Shown piece by piece: positions 9,293 through 17,585 of a stretch of DNA of 64,000 nucleotides (positions are counted from its first letter, which is position 1; each line of letters opens with the position of its first letter). The stretch is from Haloferax elongans ATCC BAA-1513 (GTDB lineage: Archaea; Halobacteriota; Halobacteria; Halobacteriales; Haloferacaceae). The notes below the pieces were generated by a model that saw nothing but the letters and a program-made list of their open reading frames with translations, was not told where the DNA came from and did no database searches. Location of the stretch: assembly GCF_000336755.1 (NCBI RefSeq), contig NZ_AOLK01000019.1, positions 266,301 through 330,300 of the forward strand, written 5' to 3'. A program made the translations under genes and the position numbers.

Positions 9293-9311
9293 GATAATAA
9301 GTGCTATTATC
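9293..9311. promoter_or_regulatory. Palindromic operator over the znuA promoter
   Basis: GATAATA - 5 bases - TATTATC, a perfect 7-bp inverted repeat. Read on the minus strand it contains TTATTA about 29 bases before the znuA ATG, so the palindrome covers the TATA box. A bound protein would block TBP. A DtxR/Fur-type zinc repressor is the obvious candidate (inference). Confidence 0.6.
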
Positions 9312-9442
9312 CAAATTATGTGTATTGTTATTGGTTAGAGACTGCCATGGTTGGCGAGAAACACTGACCAATTCGTGAACGAGAAACAATGAGCGAGGCG
9401 CAGTCGGAAAACACGCGTCCAGACAGCAGTAGCAGAGGGAGG

Positions 9443-10117
9443 TCAGTCTGCCGTCGGCGACGCGTTCGACCGAGTCTGCCGCTTGTATCTCCTGATGGTG
9501 AAGTAGATGAGTGGCGTCCCGAGGAACGTCGGCCACAGCCACGCCGCGACGACCGGGAAGAAGTCGAAATTGACCGCCGAGAAGGCGGTCACGGTCGCGA
9601 TGTAGGCAGTTCCCATCCGAGAGATGTGTTCGTAGAACCACTCCCGCGGCGTCGACTCGTCGCTTCGGAACTTCCGAATATCCTGGACACCGGCCCCGAC
9701 TCCGAGCGCACCGAAGACCAGCATTATCGTGCCGAATTCACTACCGTGAGTCAGGAAGTACCACCCCAACCCGAGGAGACCGACACCCGAGAGCGTGAGC
9801 AGGCCGACTGCAATCCAGTCGAGGGTTTCGGGACTATCGGCGGGTCGTTTCCGCGAGAGCACGCGGTCGCCCGAGAAGACGAAATAGTAACTGAAGACGG
9901 CCAGGAGCGCGAGGAACGTCCGACCGAGGTCCGGTTCGATGACATAGAGCACGAGTGACGTGACCGCGACGACAGCCATGCCGAGGACGTAAATTCGGCC
10001 CGCCCGACGGTGCCGACGGCCGCCTTTCTTCGTGGCGATAGCACCGAGTCCAGCGAAGAGCGCCGTGAACCCAGCGAGGATGTGTATTCCGAGTGTCGCG
10101 TCTTCGACGAGGGTCAT
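9443..10117 (-). CDS. DUF2306-like integral membrane protein
   Basis: A 224-aa protein with about six hydrophobic helices. It starts IHILAGFTALFAGLGAIATKKGGRRHRRAGRIYV, the pattern of predicted membrane proteins of the DUF2306 family (His in helix 1, G-x-x-H-R-x-x-G-R). The function of the family is unknown. The ATG at 10117 overlaps the TGA of a 32-codon upstream ORF (10114-10212), so translation may be coupled to it. The TetR gene lies upstream on the same strand. Confidence 0.8.
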   Translation of the reverse strand: MTLVEDATLGIHILAGFTALFAGLGAIATKKGGRRHRRAGRIYVLGMAVVAVTSLVLYVIEPDLGRTFLALLAVFSYYFVFSGDRVLSRKRPADSPETLDWIAVGLLTLSGVGLLGLGWYFLTHGSEFGTIMLVFGALGVGAGVQDIRKFRSDESTPREWFYEHISRMGTAYIATVTAFSAVNFDFFPVVAAWLWPTFLGTPLIYFTIRRYKRQTRSNASPTAD

Positions 10118-10212
10118 CGGCGGTCACCACCGCAACGAGTGACTGATGCCGAAGCAATCGTCCGCCAGCAGGGGGTGGACACTGGTCGGGTGTGGTTCGT
10201 GGTGGTCAACAT
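10114..10212 (-). CDS. Possible leaderless 32-codon upstream ORF
   Basis: The ATG at 10212 lies exactly 31 bases downstream of a TTTTAT box (10243-10238), the spacing of the leaderless genes in this window. The ORF reads MLTTTNHTRPVST... and stops in a TGA overlapping the ATG of the DUF2306 gene. The peptide has no recognisable domain and a basic, Arg/Thr/Cys-containing composition that is not typical of haloarchaeal proteins. It may be only a translated leader that couples initiation to the downstream gene. Confidence 0.35.
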   Translation of the reverse strand: MLTTTNHTRPVSTPCWRTIASASVTRCGGDRR

Positions 10213-10237
10213 AGCACCAAGTGGTACGAGCAACGGC

Positions 10238-10263
10238 ATAAAACTACTGAGTAAGTACTTACT
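10238..10263 (-). promoter_or_regulatory. Promoter with 14-bp palindrome upstream of DUF2306 gene
   Basis: The perfect palindrome AGTAAGTACTTACT at 10250-10263 sits directly upstream of the TTTTAT box at 10243-10238 on the minus strand, where the BRE and TFB contact. Half-site length and symmetry fit a dimeric TetR-type operator. The TetR gene at 10414 is the obvious candidate (inference). Confidence 0.5.
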
Positions 10264-10371
10264 TTGTGTTTCGACAATTCGTCAAATTGGTCCGTCGTTC
10301 GCCAGAGCAGTGTCTCGTGGACTCGTCAGCCCCTCAGGAAGCGATGTCGTCGAGAACGGGGTTGGAGAGCA

Positions 10372-10401
10372 CTGGAGAACGCTGGAGAACGCTGGAGAAC
10401 G
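10372..10401. repeat. Three tandem copies of CTGGAGAACG
   Basis: A 10-bp unit is repeated three times without interruption, just downstream of the TetR stop codon. No function is evident. Confidence 0.8.
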
Positions 10402-10413
10402 CAGCGAAGGAAG

Positions 10414-11007
10414 CTATTCCACCAGAAGCGAGTCGATGTACGCCGAGATGGCGTCCCTGAGGCCGTCACCGACGCCCTCCATCCCGAGTGCGAGTGCGAA
10501 TCCGGTGTAGCCGTCGGTAGCCGAGAGGAGGAACGCAGCAGTTCCCTCGGGGTCGACGTCGCGGAAGACGCCCTCCTCGATGCCGTCCTGAAGGATATCC
10601 ACAATCACGTCGAGGGTGTGGCGCTCCATCTCCAGCAGGGGTTCGCGAAGCGTCTCGTTGTGCGGCGCGTGCGACAAGAGTTCCATCACAGCGATGTTGA
10701 CGCCGCGGGCGGCCTCGTCGCCTTCGTCGACCAAGAGCAAGTCGCAGACTGCTCGGAGGCGCTCTTCGGGTCCGTCGGCGGCAATCTCGTCCAGTTCGCG
10801 GGCGAGGTAGTCCACCGAGGTTTCGAGGAACGCGACAATCATCTCGTCTTTCGAGTCGTAGTAGTAGTACAATCCAGCCTCGCTCTTGTCGCTCTCGGCG
10901 GCGACTTTCTTCGTCGTCAACCGTGCATAGCCGTGTTTGGCGAGTGCCTGACGAACCGCGTGAGCAATCTGGGCTTTCTGTTCTGGAGGGACGGCGTCGG
11001 CGGGCAT
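10414..11007 (-). CDS. TetR/AcrR family transcriptional regulator
   Basis: A 197-aa regulator. The N-terminal TetR helix-turn-helix spans about residues 8-55 (AIRQALAKHGYARLTTKKVAAESDKSEAGLYYYYDSKDEMI pattern). The rest is an alpha-helical ligand-binding domain. It sits between an EamA transporter (upstream) and the DUF2306 membrane protein (downstream), all on one strand, and may regulate either. The 14-bp palindrome at 10250-10263 is the best candidate operator. Confidence 0.92.
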   Translation of the reverse strand: MPADAVPPEQKAQIAHAVRQALAKHGYARLTTKKVAAESDKSEAGLYYYYDSKDEMIVAFLETSVDYLARELDEIAADGPEERLRAVCDLLLVDEGDEAARGVNIAVMELLSHAPHNETLREPLLEMERHTLDVIVDILQDGIEEGVFRDVDPEGTAAFLLSATDGYTGFALALGMEGVGDGLRDAISAYIDSLLVE

Positions 11008-11106
11008 CTGACTAGGTGAGTATTCGCTCGGCTGGGTACTTGTGTACGTTGCTTCGGTGAGTGACCAGGGAATCGGAGAAGGCGCATCAGGCCACCCGGT
11101 TCGGAG

Positions 11107-12024
11107 CTACGAACTCGACTGGTGGCGGACGGAGACGACCAATTCGGAGAGCGCCCGGCGCTTGATGAGCGCGAAGCCGACGAAGATAGAGACGAACCCG
11201 ACTGCCGTCAGTGGGTCGATGAGGTGGCCGAGGAACGCCCAACTCAGGAGCGTCGCCGAGACGGGTTCGAGATAGCCGATGAGGTTTATCTGGGTCGGTC
11301 CGAACCGCGAGAGGAGTTCGAAGTAGATGAGGAACGCCGCAGCGCCGCTGATGGTCGCGAGATATGCGAGCGACCCGATAGCGGTCGGCGTCCACTCGAT
11401 AGCCGCGACCGATTCGTTGGTGGCGACGCCGCCGACATGGAGAAGCGCCGCGCCGAAGAGCATCGCCCACGCTTGCAGGGTTCGCGCGGGGATGTCAGAC
11501 GAGTACGGGCGAGTCAAGACAGCACCGAGTGCGAAACAGACGGCAGCGACGAAGACGATTCCCACGCCGACGACGTCGCTGGAGAGGAGTGCGTTCGGGT
11601 CGGGCTGGGCGACGAGTCCGACACCGAGGAAACCGAAGGCGAACCCGGCAGCCCCGAGTGGGGAGAGTCGGTCGCCGAGGATGCCAGTCGCGAAGAGGGC
11701 AGTCAGAACCGGCCCGAGGCTGATGACGATTGCAGCGACGGCACCCGGAACGTACTGCTGGCCGACATAGAGAAACGCGTGGTGCCCACCAATCATCAAC
11801 CCGCCAGCGATGGCGACGAGCAGCAGGTCGGTCCGGTTTCGGGGTCGCCAGTAGTCAGTCGAGACGAGGGCGTACCCGAGGACGATGACGCCCGCGAGGT
11901 AGTACCGAAACGCCGCGAAGTGAAGCGGCGGGAAGAATTCGAGGCCGATTTCGATAGCGACGAACGAACTCCCCCAGAGGCCACCAAGGAGGGCAAATAG
12001 CCCGACTGCGACGCGCCTGTTCAC
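11107..12024 (-). CDS. EamA/DMT-family transporter
   Basis: A 305-aa protein with ten predicted helices arranged as two EamA repeats (ALLGGLWGSSFVAIEIGL at the start; second repeat from about residue 155, VGIVFVAAVCFALGAVLTRPY). The family exports amino acids, purines or other small metabolites; the substrate cannot be read from sequence. Start codon is GTG at 12024. Confidence 0.9.
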   Translation of the reverse strand: MNRRVAVGLFALLGGLWGSSFVAIEIGLEFFPPLHFAAFRYYLAGVIVLGYALVSTDYWRPRNRTDLLLVAIAGGLMIGGHHAFLYVGQQYVPGAVAAIVISLGPVLTALFATGILGDRLSPLGAAGFAFGFLGVGLVAQPDPNALLSSDVVGVGIVFVAAVCFALGAVLTRPYSSDIPARTLQAWAMLFGAALLHVGGVATNESVAAIEWTPTAIGSLAYLATISGAAAFLIYFELLSRFGPTQINLIGYLEPVSATLLSWAFLGHLIDPLTAVGFVSIFVGFALIKRRALSELVVSVRHQSSS

Positions 12025-12294
12025 CAGAACCGCCCCGTCACCGAAGAGAGTCGCAGGTCGTGGTCGGTCCTGAATCGAGACTTCCGCGTGTGAGTTGGAG
12101 TTTCATCTAGCACGTGAGCGATTCGTTACCATACAATCGATATTAGTCGTTTTGTTCGAACTGTGCTGAACTGTTCGACGAAGCTGTAAGTGAAGTACGC
12201 ACACAGGTGTCGCCCAGACGCCGCCGAAACTCAGAGGTCGTCGGTCCGTAATCGCGGGACCTAAACACGCCGACGCTGTCTGTTCGGCCGACAG

Positions 12295-12879
12295 ATGCGT
12301 GAAGACGAGTTGGCGACTCGTATCGTCGAGCACTTTCGAGCGGCCTTCGACGACGTGGAAATCCACCTCGAAGAGCCGTACGACCACTACGGGAACCGCG
12401 GCGTCGCCGACGTGTACGTCCGCGTTCGGACGCCCGAGCCGGTCGATTACCTCATCGAACTCAAAGCCGATGCGGCCGTCCGTCACGCGACTGGCGCGAA
12501 CGAGGTGCTTCGCCAATACCGCCGCATGGAGCGCTATTTCTACAAAGACGACGAGCATCACGTTCGTCCGCGACTCGCCCGTGACGGCCCGGGAGTCAAC
12601 GTCCTCCTGCTGTTCGCGCCGACGAGTCGGTGCGTTCGCCACGTCCACGAGCATCGCGCGCTCTACGAATCCGTAGACCCCGATGCAGTCGTCGAAGGCG
12701 TCACGGCCACGCGAAAAGTGGCGTTTCTCACGAAGCTCGACGAGGCCGCCGACGGCAACCTCGGCTTTCTCTCGATGAACGGCGACGTGGGGTTCGGGTC
12801 CGACGAGTTCGCCGCCGCCGTCCCGGACGGGTCGCGACTGGCGAGTGCGCTCTCTGACTTCGAGGCGACCTCCGAGTAA
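12295..12879 (+). CDS. Putative PD-(D/E)XK nuclease-like protein
   Basis: A 194-aa protein of no recognised named family. Residues 36-58 read GVADVYVRVRTPEPVDYLIELKA, matching a PD-(D/E)XK core with Asp39, Glu55 and Lys57 as candidate catalytic residues. An amphipathic helix with RQYRRMERYFY follows. The fold assignment is an inference from this short motif. It may be a nuclease or a degenerate regulatory relative. No methylase or other partner is adjacent. Confidence 0.65.
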   Translation: MREDELATRIVEHFRAAFDDVEIHLEEPYDHYGNRGVADVYVRVRTPEPVDYLIELKADAAVRHATGANEVLRQYRRMERYFYKDDEHHVRPRLARDGPGVNVLLLFAPTSRCVRHVHEHRALYESVDPDAVVEGVTATRKVAFLTKLDEAADGNLGFLSMNGDVGFGSDEFAAAVPDGSRLASALSDFEATSE

Positions 12880-12937
12880 TTCGAGGTGGCTGACGCCCCC
12901 GATTTTGTGCCCAACTAGCGGACACTCTCATACATCC

Positions 12938-12951
12938 CCCCCTCATACGAG
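12938..12951. other. Small hairpin before the 12957 gene
   Basis: CCCTC - 4 bases - GAGGG forms a 5-bp stem ending six bases before the ATG at 12957. It could limit access to the start or simply lie in the promoter region. Confidence 0.35.
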
Positions 12952-12956
12952 GGTGT

Positions 12957-13406
12957 ATGGGAACGATTCGGAAGTCGGTTCGAATCCCGATGGGTGACCT
13001 CCGCCAGCAGGTCGCAGACTCGGTCGGCGTGGCGGCGTCGCTGGTGGACATCCACGACATTCGAATCGAGGACGGTGCGCTCGCGGTCGACGCGAGCTAC
13101 CCAGACGGCGAGGACATCCCCGCAGTCGAGTTGTTCGTCACCGACCCCAATGGGAACACGGAATCGTACGCGATGGAGTTGGACGGGGCGAAGAACCTGC
13201 TCATCGCGGGCGAAGACGTGCTGATAGAACTCGTCGACCACGACCCCGAGCGCAACGAGGTGTTCGTCTCCGTGAAACACCGGCAGGGAGACGAGATGGT
13301 GACGGTCCTCGGCTGTGGCGAGCAGTGGGTGATTCCCGTCGAGCGCGACGGTGAAGAACAGGCAGTGAACTGCCGCATCCAGAGTGCGGTGTCGAGAGAC
13401 GACTGA
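12957..13406 (+). CDS. Conserved-looking hypothetical protein
   Basis: A 149-aa acidic soluble protein, mainly beta-strand in character (IEDGALAVDASYPDGEDIPAVELFV, EVFVSVKHRQGDEMVTVLG). The start is the ATG at 12957; a second in-frame ATG at 12990 (MGDLRQQV) is also possible. Codon usage and composition match neighbouring genes. I recognise no family, signal peptide or membrane segment. Confidence 0.7.
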   Translation: MGTIRKSVRIPMGDLRQQVADSVGVAASLVDIHDIRIEDGALAVDASYPDGEDIPAVELFVTDPNGNTESYAMELDGAKNLLIAGEDVLIELVDHDPERNEVFVSVKHRQGDEMVTVLGCGEQWVIPVERDGEEQAVNCRIQSAVSRDD

Positions 13407-13454
13407 TGGAGCCACTCGCTCGGTTCGGGCCGTATAGCCACTGCTAGCGCTCAA

Positions 13455-13865
13455 CTACGCTTCGTGCTCGACGTACGAGACACAGTAGGCCTCGGGTGCA
13501 ATCGTTCCTTTGACAATCGAACACGCACCGAGCCCATCGCCGTTCTTGTCTTCGATGTAGAACCGGCAGTTCGAACACTGCTGGCCCTCCTTCGGTTCTT
13601 CTTGATACGAGACGGCCTCTTTCGAGGAGAGACGCTCCGGGTTTCGCTCGTTGCCGCCGATTGACGTTGCCGTGACGTACTCCTCCGGAAGACCGTCGCC
13701 GGAGTCGGTCGCCGTAGGTGCCTGCGTTTCGGTGTCACCAGCATCTCCACCGCCGTTTGAACCCCCATCGTCACCACCGTTTCCGCTACAGCCTGCGAGT
13801 CCGGCCATCGCTGCCGTGCCGGTGAGCCATACGAATCGGCGTCGCGTACGAGGGTTGTCAACCAT
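13455..13865 (-). CDS. High-potential iron-sulfur protein (HiPIP), Tat lipoprotein
   Basis: A 136-aa protein. Twin-arginine signal TRRRFVWLTG and lipobox LAGC (Cys26) give Tat export and membrane anchoring. A Gly/Asp-rich linker follows. The C-terminal domain has four cysteines at 97, 100, 115 and 128 (QCSNCRFYIED, LGACSIVKG, PEAYCVSYVE), the spacing of a HiPIP [4Fe-4S] site. Expected role is extracytoplasmic electron transfer. The start is the ATG at 13865; the ORF opens earlier but the eight extra residues precede the Tat signal without adding anything. Confidence 0.9.
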   Translation of the reverse strand: MVDNPRTRRRFVWLTGTAAMAGLAGCSGNGGDDGGSNGGGDAGDTETQAPTATDSGDGLPEEYVTATSIGGNERNPERLSSKEAVSYQEEPKEGQQCSNCRFYIEDKNGDGLGACSIVKGTIAPEAYCVSYVEHEA

Positions 13866-14003
13866 ATGTCGAATTCGGAGTGGGACCACTATGTGGAGGT
13901 GGCCGTTTCTCGTGGCTCAAGAATTGCACCCCGTTTGATACTGTTTCGGACCGTAGATACACAATTCACTGATACCGCGAGTCGCGACACCGACCGCCAC
14001 AAC

Positions 14004-14681
14004 TCACCGCTTCGACGGAAGTCGGACTCCCACGTTCGGAGATATTTCCTCCGAGAGTCGGCGTAACCATTCGACGTAGCCGAGCGACTGGTCCCCCCCG
14101 AGTTCGACCGGGAACGACTCGTCGAACAGGACGTCTCCGACAGCGTCGAGAACGTCTTCGAGGTCGGCTGGCTCTCCAGCGGCCTCCACACCGCAGGTCC
14201 ATCCCGTGGTCGAAAGCGCCGTCACCTCCGTCACCTCGACGTGTGCCGTCGCGTCAGTGTCGGAGAGCCGGGAGTCGAGCGACCGAAGGACCGACTGCTC
14301 GAAGGGATACAGAAGCCGCGTCTTTTCCACCGGGAGCCACAGCCCGGTTCGGTCTGTCGACCAGAGGTTCGGGGTGTAATCCAGTGGAAAGCTCCACTTG
14401 TACCATTGCTCGACGGTTCCCGTCACGTCGGGGGCGAAAGTGTGTCGTGTTCCCGACCCAAGTCGATACTTGACTTCGACGGCATCGGCGTCGCCACCGC
14501 GCAGTTTGAGGTTAAACGTCGGGTCGAACGGCGGGAAGTACAGGTCGACACGCCGTGCGGCATCGTTCGGCTCGGTGTCCACCGGGCCAAGTTCTGAAAT
14601 CCAGGTACTGAGGTCTGTTGGCGGCGGTCCGGTTCCGAACCATCGAACCTCCAGCGAGTTCGTCTCGACTGTCTCACCCAT
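14004..14681 (-). CDS. Hypothetical protein
   Basis: A 225-aa soluble acidic protein starting at the ATG at 14681 (MGETVETNSLEVRWFGTG); in-frame ATGs at 14696 and 14735 are alternatives. It contains LEVRWFGTG near the N-terminus and VEVKYRLGSG in the middle. These faintly resemble the strand motifs of CYTH-type triphosphate tunnel enzymes, but the ExExK signature is not intact, so no function is assigned. It stands alone between the HiPIP and metal ATPase genes, on the same strand. Confidence 0.6.
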   Translation of the reverse strand: MGETVETNSLEVRWFGTGPPPTDLSTWISELGPVDTEPNDAARRVDLYFPPFDPTFNLKLRGGDADAVEVKYRLGSGTRHTFAPDVTGTVEQWYKWSFPLDYTPNLWSTDRTGLWLPVEKTRLLYPFEQSVLRSLDSRLSDTDATAHVEVTEVTALSTTGWTCGVEAAGEPADLEDVLDAVGDVLFDESFPVELGGDQSLGYVEWLRRLSEEISPNVGVRLPSKR

Positions 14682-14765
14682 GCCATAAGGTAGCATGGAT
14701 TGTGCATGTATCTTGGGCTGCGAACTGGCACCCACAAAAGCGGACAGTAAGTGGTGTACCCGAGG

Positions 14766-17486
14766 TTACACCGGCGAGTCGTCAGCCTCGTCGGGGCGAA
14801 TTCGGGCGAGGCGCATCGCGTTTCCGGTCACGCCGAGTGTCATCCCCGCGTCGCCCGCGAGGACGGCCAGCGCGACGCTGACGTACCCGAACGGGACGCC
14901 GACGGCGAGGATGGCCTTGATAGCCAGCGACGCCCAGATGTTCTGCTTGATGACCGAATTCGCCTGATTGGAGAGTTCGTAGAGGTACGGAAGCTTGGAG
15001 ATGTCGTCGGCCATGAGTGCGATATCGGCGGTCTCCAGTGCCGTGTCGGTTCCGGCGGCACCCATAGCGATGCCGACAGTTGCGGTCGCGAGCGCGGGCG
15101 CATCGTTGATGCCGTCACCGACCATCGCAACCGACCCGTACTCGTCGAGCAGCCCTTCGACGGACTCGACTTTGTCCTCGGGAAGCAGTCCGGCGCGGAA
15201 GTCGTCGACGCCGATTTCGTCGGCGATGGCGCGAGCGGTCCCCTCGTTGTCGCCGGTGAGCATGACGACCGAGAGCCCGAACGACTGGAGTTTCTCGACC
15301 GTCTCGCGAGCGTCCGGACGAACCTCGTCGGCGACCGCGACCATGCCTTCCAGTTCGTCTTCGGTGCCGACGAGGACGACGGTCTTCCCCTCGGATTGGA
15401 GACGCGGGATGGTGTCTTCGACGAGGTTGAGACAGCCCTGTCTGTCGCATAGCTGGCGAATCTCAGCGGTGAGTTCGCCGTCTCGGTGGGCGACGTGAGC
15501 GTGTCTCAGGTCGAAGCCGAGTTCTTCGAAGAAGCCGGGCTTCCCGGCGAAGTGTGTAATGCCGTCAAGGTTGGCACGAACCCCTTTTCCGGTGATGCTC
15601 GTGAAGTCGGTGACGTCGCGGTCGGCGACGTTCGCGCCGTCTGCGTGCGAGACGATGGCCTCACCGATTGGGTGTTCGCTGCGGCGTTCGAGGCCGCGAG
15701 CACACCGGAGTACGTCGTCTTCGGAGTTCCCGTTGAGCGGGACGACGTCGGTCACGGCGAGTTCGCCCTTCGTCATGGTGCCCGTCTTGTCCAGGGCAAT
15801 CGCTTCGACCGACCCCATCGCTTCGAGGTGCGTCCCACCCTTGATGAGGACGCCATTTCGGGCCGCCGAGGTGATACCCGAGACGACCGAGACGGGCGTC
15901 GAGATGACGAACGCACACGGACACGCGAGGACGAGCAACGTGATGCCGTAGACGAACCACGTTACCCAGTCGAGACCGAATGCGATGGGCGGGACCGCCG
16001 CGACGGTGACGGCGATGACGACCATAAGCGGCGTGTAGTAGGACGAAAATCGCTCGACGAACTGCTCGCGCTCGGTCTTGTTCGCCTGTGCGTCCTCGAC
16101 CATCGAGATGATGCGCGAGAGTGTGTCGTCGCCCGCGACGGACTCGACGCGAACGTCCAGCGACCCGGCCTCGTTGACCGTCCCGGCGTACACCTCGTCA
16201 CCGGGCGTCTTGTCGACCGGCACCGACTCACCCGTGATGGGCGCTTGGTTAACCGCGCTCTCGCCCGTGACGACGGTGCCATCGACCGGTATCTTCTCGC
16301 CGGGGGCGACGACGACGACGTCGTCGAGTTGGAGGTCCTCGACCGGCACGACCGTCTCGACGCCGTCGCGTCTGACCGTCGCCTCGTCGGGCGAGAGGTC
16401 CATCAGTTCGCGGAGCGAGTCGCGGGTGCGACCCATCGAGAAGCGTTCGAGGAGTTCGGAGACGCTAAAGAGGAACGCGAGCGTCGCGGCCTCGAAATAG
16501 AGGCTCGTCGGTGCCGAGATGAGACTCGCGGTGACGGCGCTGAGAATCGCCGTCGACATGAGGAAGTCGATGTCGAGGCTGCGGTTTCGCGCCGAGTAGT
16601 AGCCGTTTCGGAGGATTGCCTGCCCACCGGTACCAGCGCCGACGGTGTAGAGCACTTCGGCGAGCGTGAACGAGACGCCAAAGAGCGACGCGACGACGAG
16701 TTCCAACCCGAGGAAGAACTCCGCGGTGATACCGGCCGCGAGGAAGCCACCGCTGACCCACGTCTTGAGTGCACGGGTGCTTCGCCAGATACTCTCGGCG
16801 GTGGTGTCGGTATCGCCGTCAGCGGCCGAACCAGCGAGTTCCTCGGCGTCGGTGCCGGTGACTTCGTAGCCCGCACGCTCGACGGCCGCGACGACCGAAG
16901 CGGGGTCAGCGTCGGCGGCGAGGGTGACGATGGCTTTCCCCGAGGTGGGTCGGGTGTCGTAATCGACCACGCCTGAAGCGTCGTCCAGCGCGTTTCCGAC
17001 CTTTCCAGCACACGAGGGACAGTCCATGTCAGGAACCGAGAGCGTGAGCGTCCGCGTCGTCGGTTCGTCGGTGACCTCGTAGCCTGCGCGCTCGATACTG
17101 GTCCGAATGTCATCGACGCTGGTCCGTTTGGGGTCGTACTCGACGGCGAGAGTCCCCGTGGTGATTCGAGGGTCGATATCGCCGACGCCATCGAGACTGC
17201 GAACGCTCGATTCGACCTTTCCGGCGCACGAGGGACAGTCCATGTCCGGAACGCCGAATTCGGCGCGTTGGAACGCGCCAGTCCCACCTGTGTCCGCGTC
17301 GTCTACCGGTGCGTCTTCGGGCGTGTCTTCCGGCGTGTCTTCCGGCGAGTTTGCCGGCGTGTCTCCCGGCGACCCTGTTTCTGTCTCGGCAGTGACGTCA
17401 CAGGAATCGCCACATCCGCAATCGTCTGGAGGGACGTCGGACGCGTCCGCATCGGCTCCCGGGACGCGACCGTTTTTTTCGCTCAT
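14766..17486 (-). CDS. zntA: Zn2+/Cd2+/Pb2+-type P1B ATPase
   Basis: A 906-aa heavy-metal efflux pump. The N-terminus has a Cys motif (CGCGDSC, 23-29), a Glu/Asp/Pro-repeat linker (TPEDTPEDAP, about 45-65) and two heavy-metal-associated domains with MDCPSCAGKV (CPSC at 84-87 and 156-159). The pump core follows: TGES at 418-421, CPC at 522-524, phosphorylation site DKTGT at 566-570, SEHPIGEA near 603, and GDGINDAP. The membrane Asp in LAGDAGMTLGVTGNAMRL fits the Zn/Cd subgroup rather than Cu. It counterbalances the Znu uptake operon 5 kb away. TTATTAA lies about 30 bases before the start. Confidence 0.95.
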   Translation of the reverse strand: MSEKNGRVPGADADASDVPPDDCGCGDSCDVTAETETGSPGDTPANSPEDTPEDTPEDAPVDDADTGGTGAFQRAEFGVPDMDCPSCAGKVESSVRSLDGVGDIDPRITTGTLAVEYDPKRTSVDDIRTSIERAGYEVTDEPTTRTLTLSVPDMDCPSCAGKVGNALDDASGVVDYDTRPTSGKAIVTLAADADPASVVAAVERAGYEVTGTDAEELAGSAADGDTDTTAESIWRSTRALKTWVSGGFLAAGITAEFFLGLELVVASLFGVSFTLAEVLYTVGAGTGGQAILRNGYYSARNRSLDIDFLMSTAILSAVTASLISAPTSLYFEAATLAFLFSVSELLERFSMGRTRDSLRELMDLSPDEATVRRDGVETVVPVEDLQLDDVVVVAPGEKIPVDGTVVTGESAVNQAPITGESVPVDKTPGDEVYAGTVNEAGSLDVRVESVAGDDTLSRIISMVEDAQANKTEREQFVERFSSYYTPLMVVIAVTVAAVPPIAFGLDWVTWFVYGITLLVLACPCAFVISTPVSVVSGITSAARNGVLIKGGTHLEAMGSVEAIALDKTGTMTKGELAVTDVVPLNGNSEDDVLRCARGLERRSEHPIGEAIVSHADGANVADRDVTDFTSITGKGVRANLDGITHFAGKPGFFEELGFDLRHAHVAHRDGELTAEIRQLCDRQGCLNLVEDTIPRLQSEGKTVVLVGTEDELEGMVAVADEVRPDARETVEKLQSFGLSVVMLTGDNEGTARAIADEIGVDDFRAGLLPEDKVESVEGLLDEYGSVAMVGDGINDAPALATATVGIAMGAAGTDTALETADIALMADDISKLPYLYELSNQANSVIKQNIWASLAIKAILAVGVPFGYVSVALAVLAGDAGMTLGVTGNAMRLARIRPDEADDSPV

Positions 17487-17585
17487 GGTCGGCAGTAGTC
17501 ACCCACCAGTTAATAATTCACCTGTTAGTGCACGGCATACCAGTGTGAGATATTAATAAATTGTCTTCGCTGAGTTATTATAGTC

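Noticed and set aside
15486-16976. Plus-strand ORF of 496 residues opposite the metal ATPase
   Set aside because: Antisense shadow; the minus-strand P-type ATPase has all catalytic motifs.
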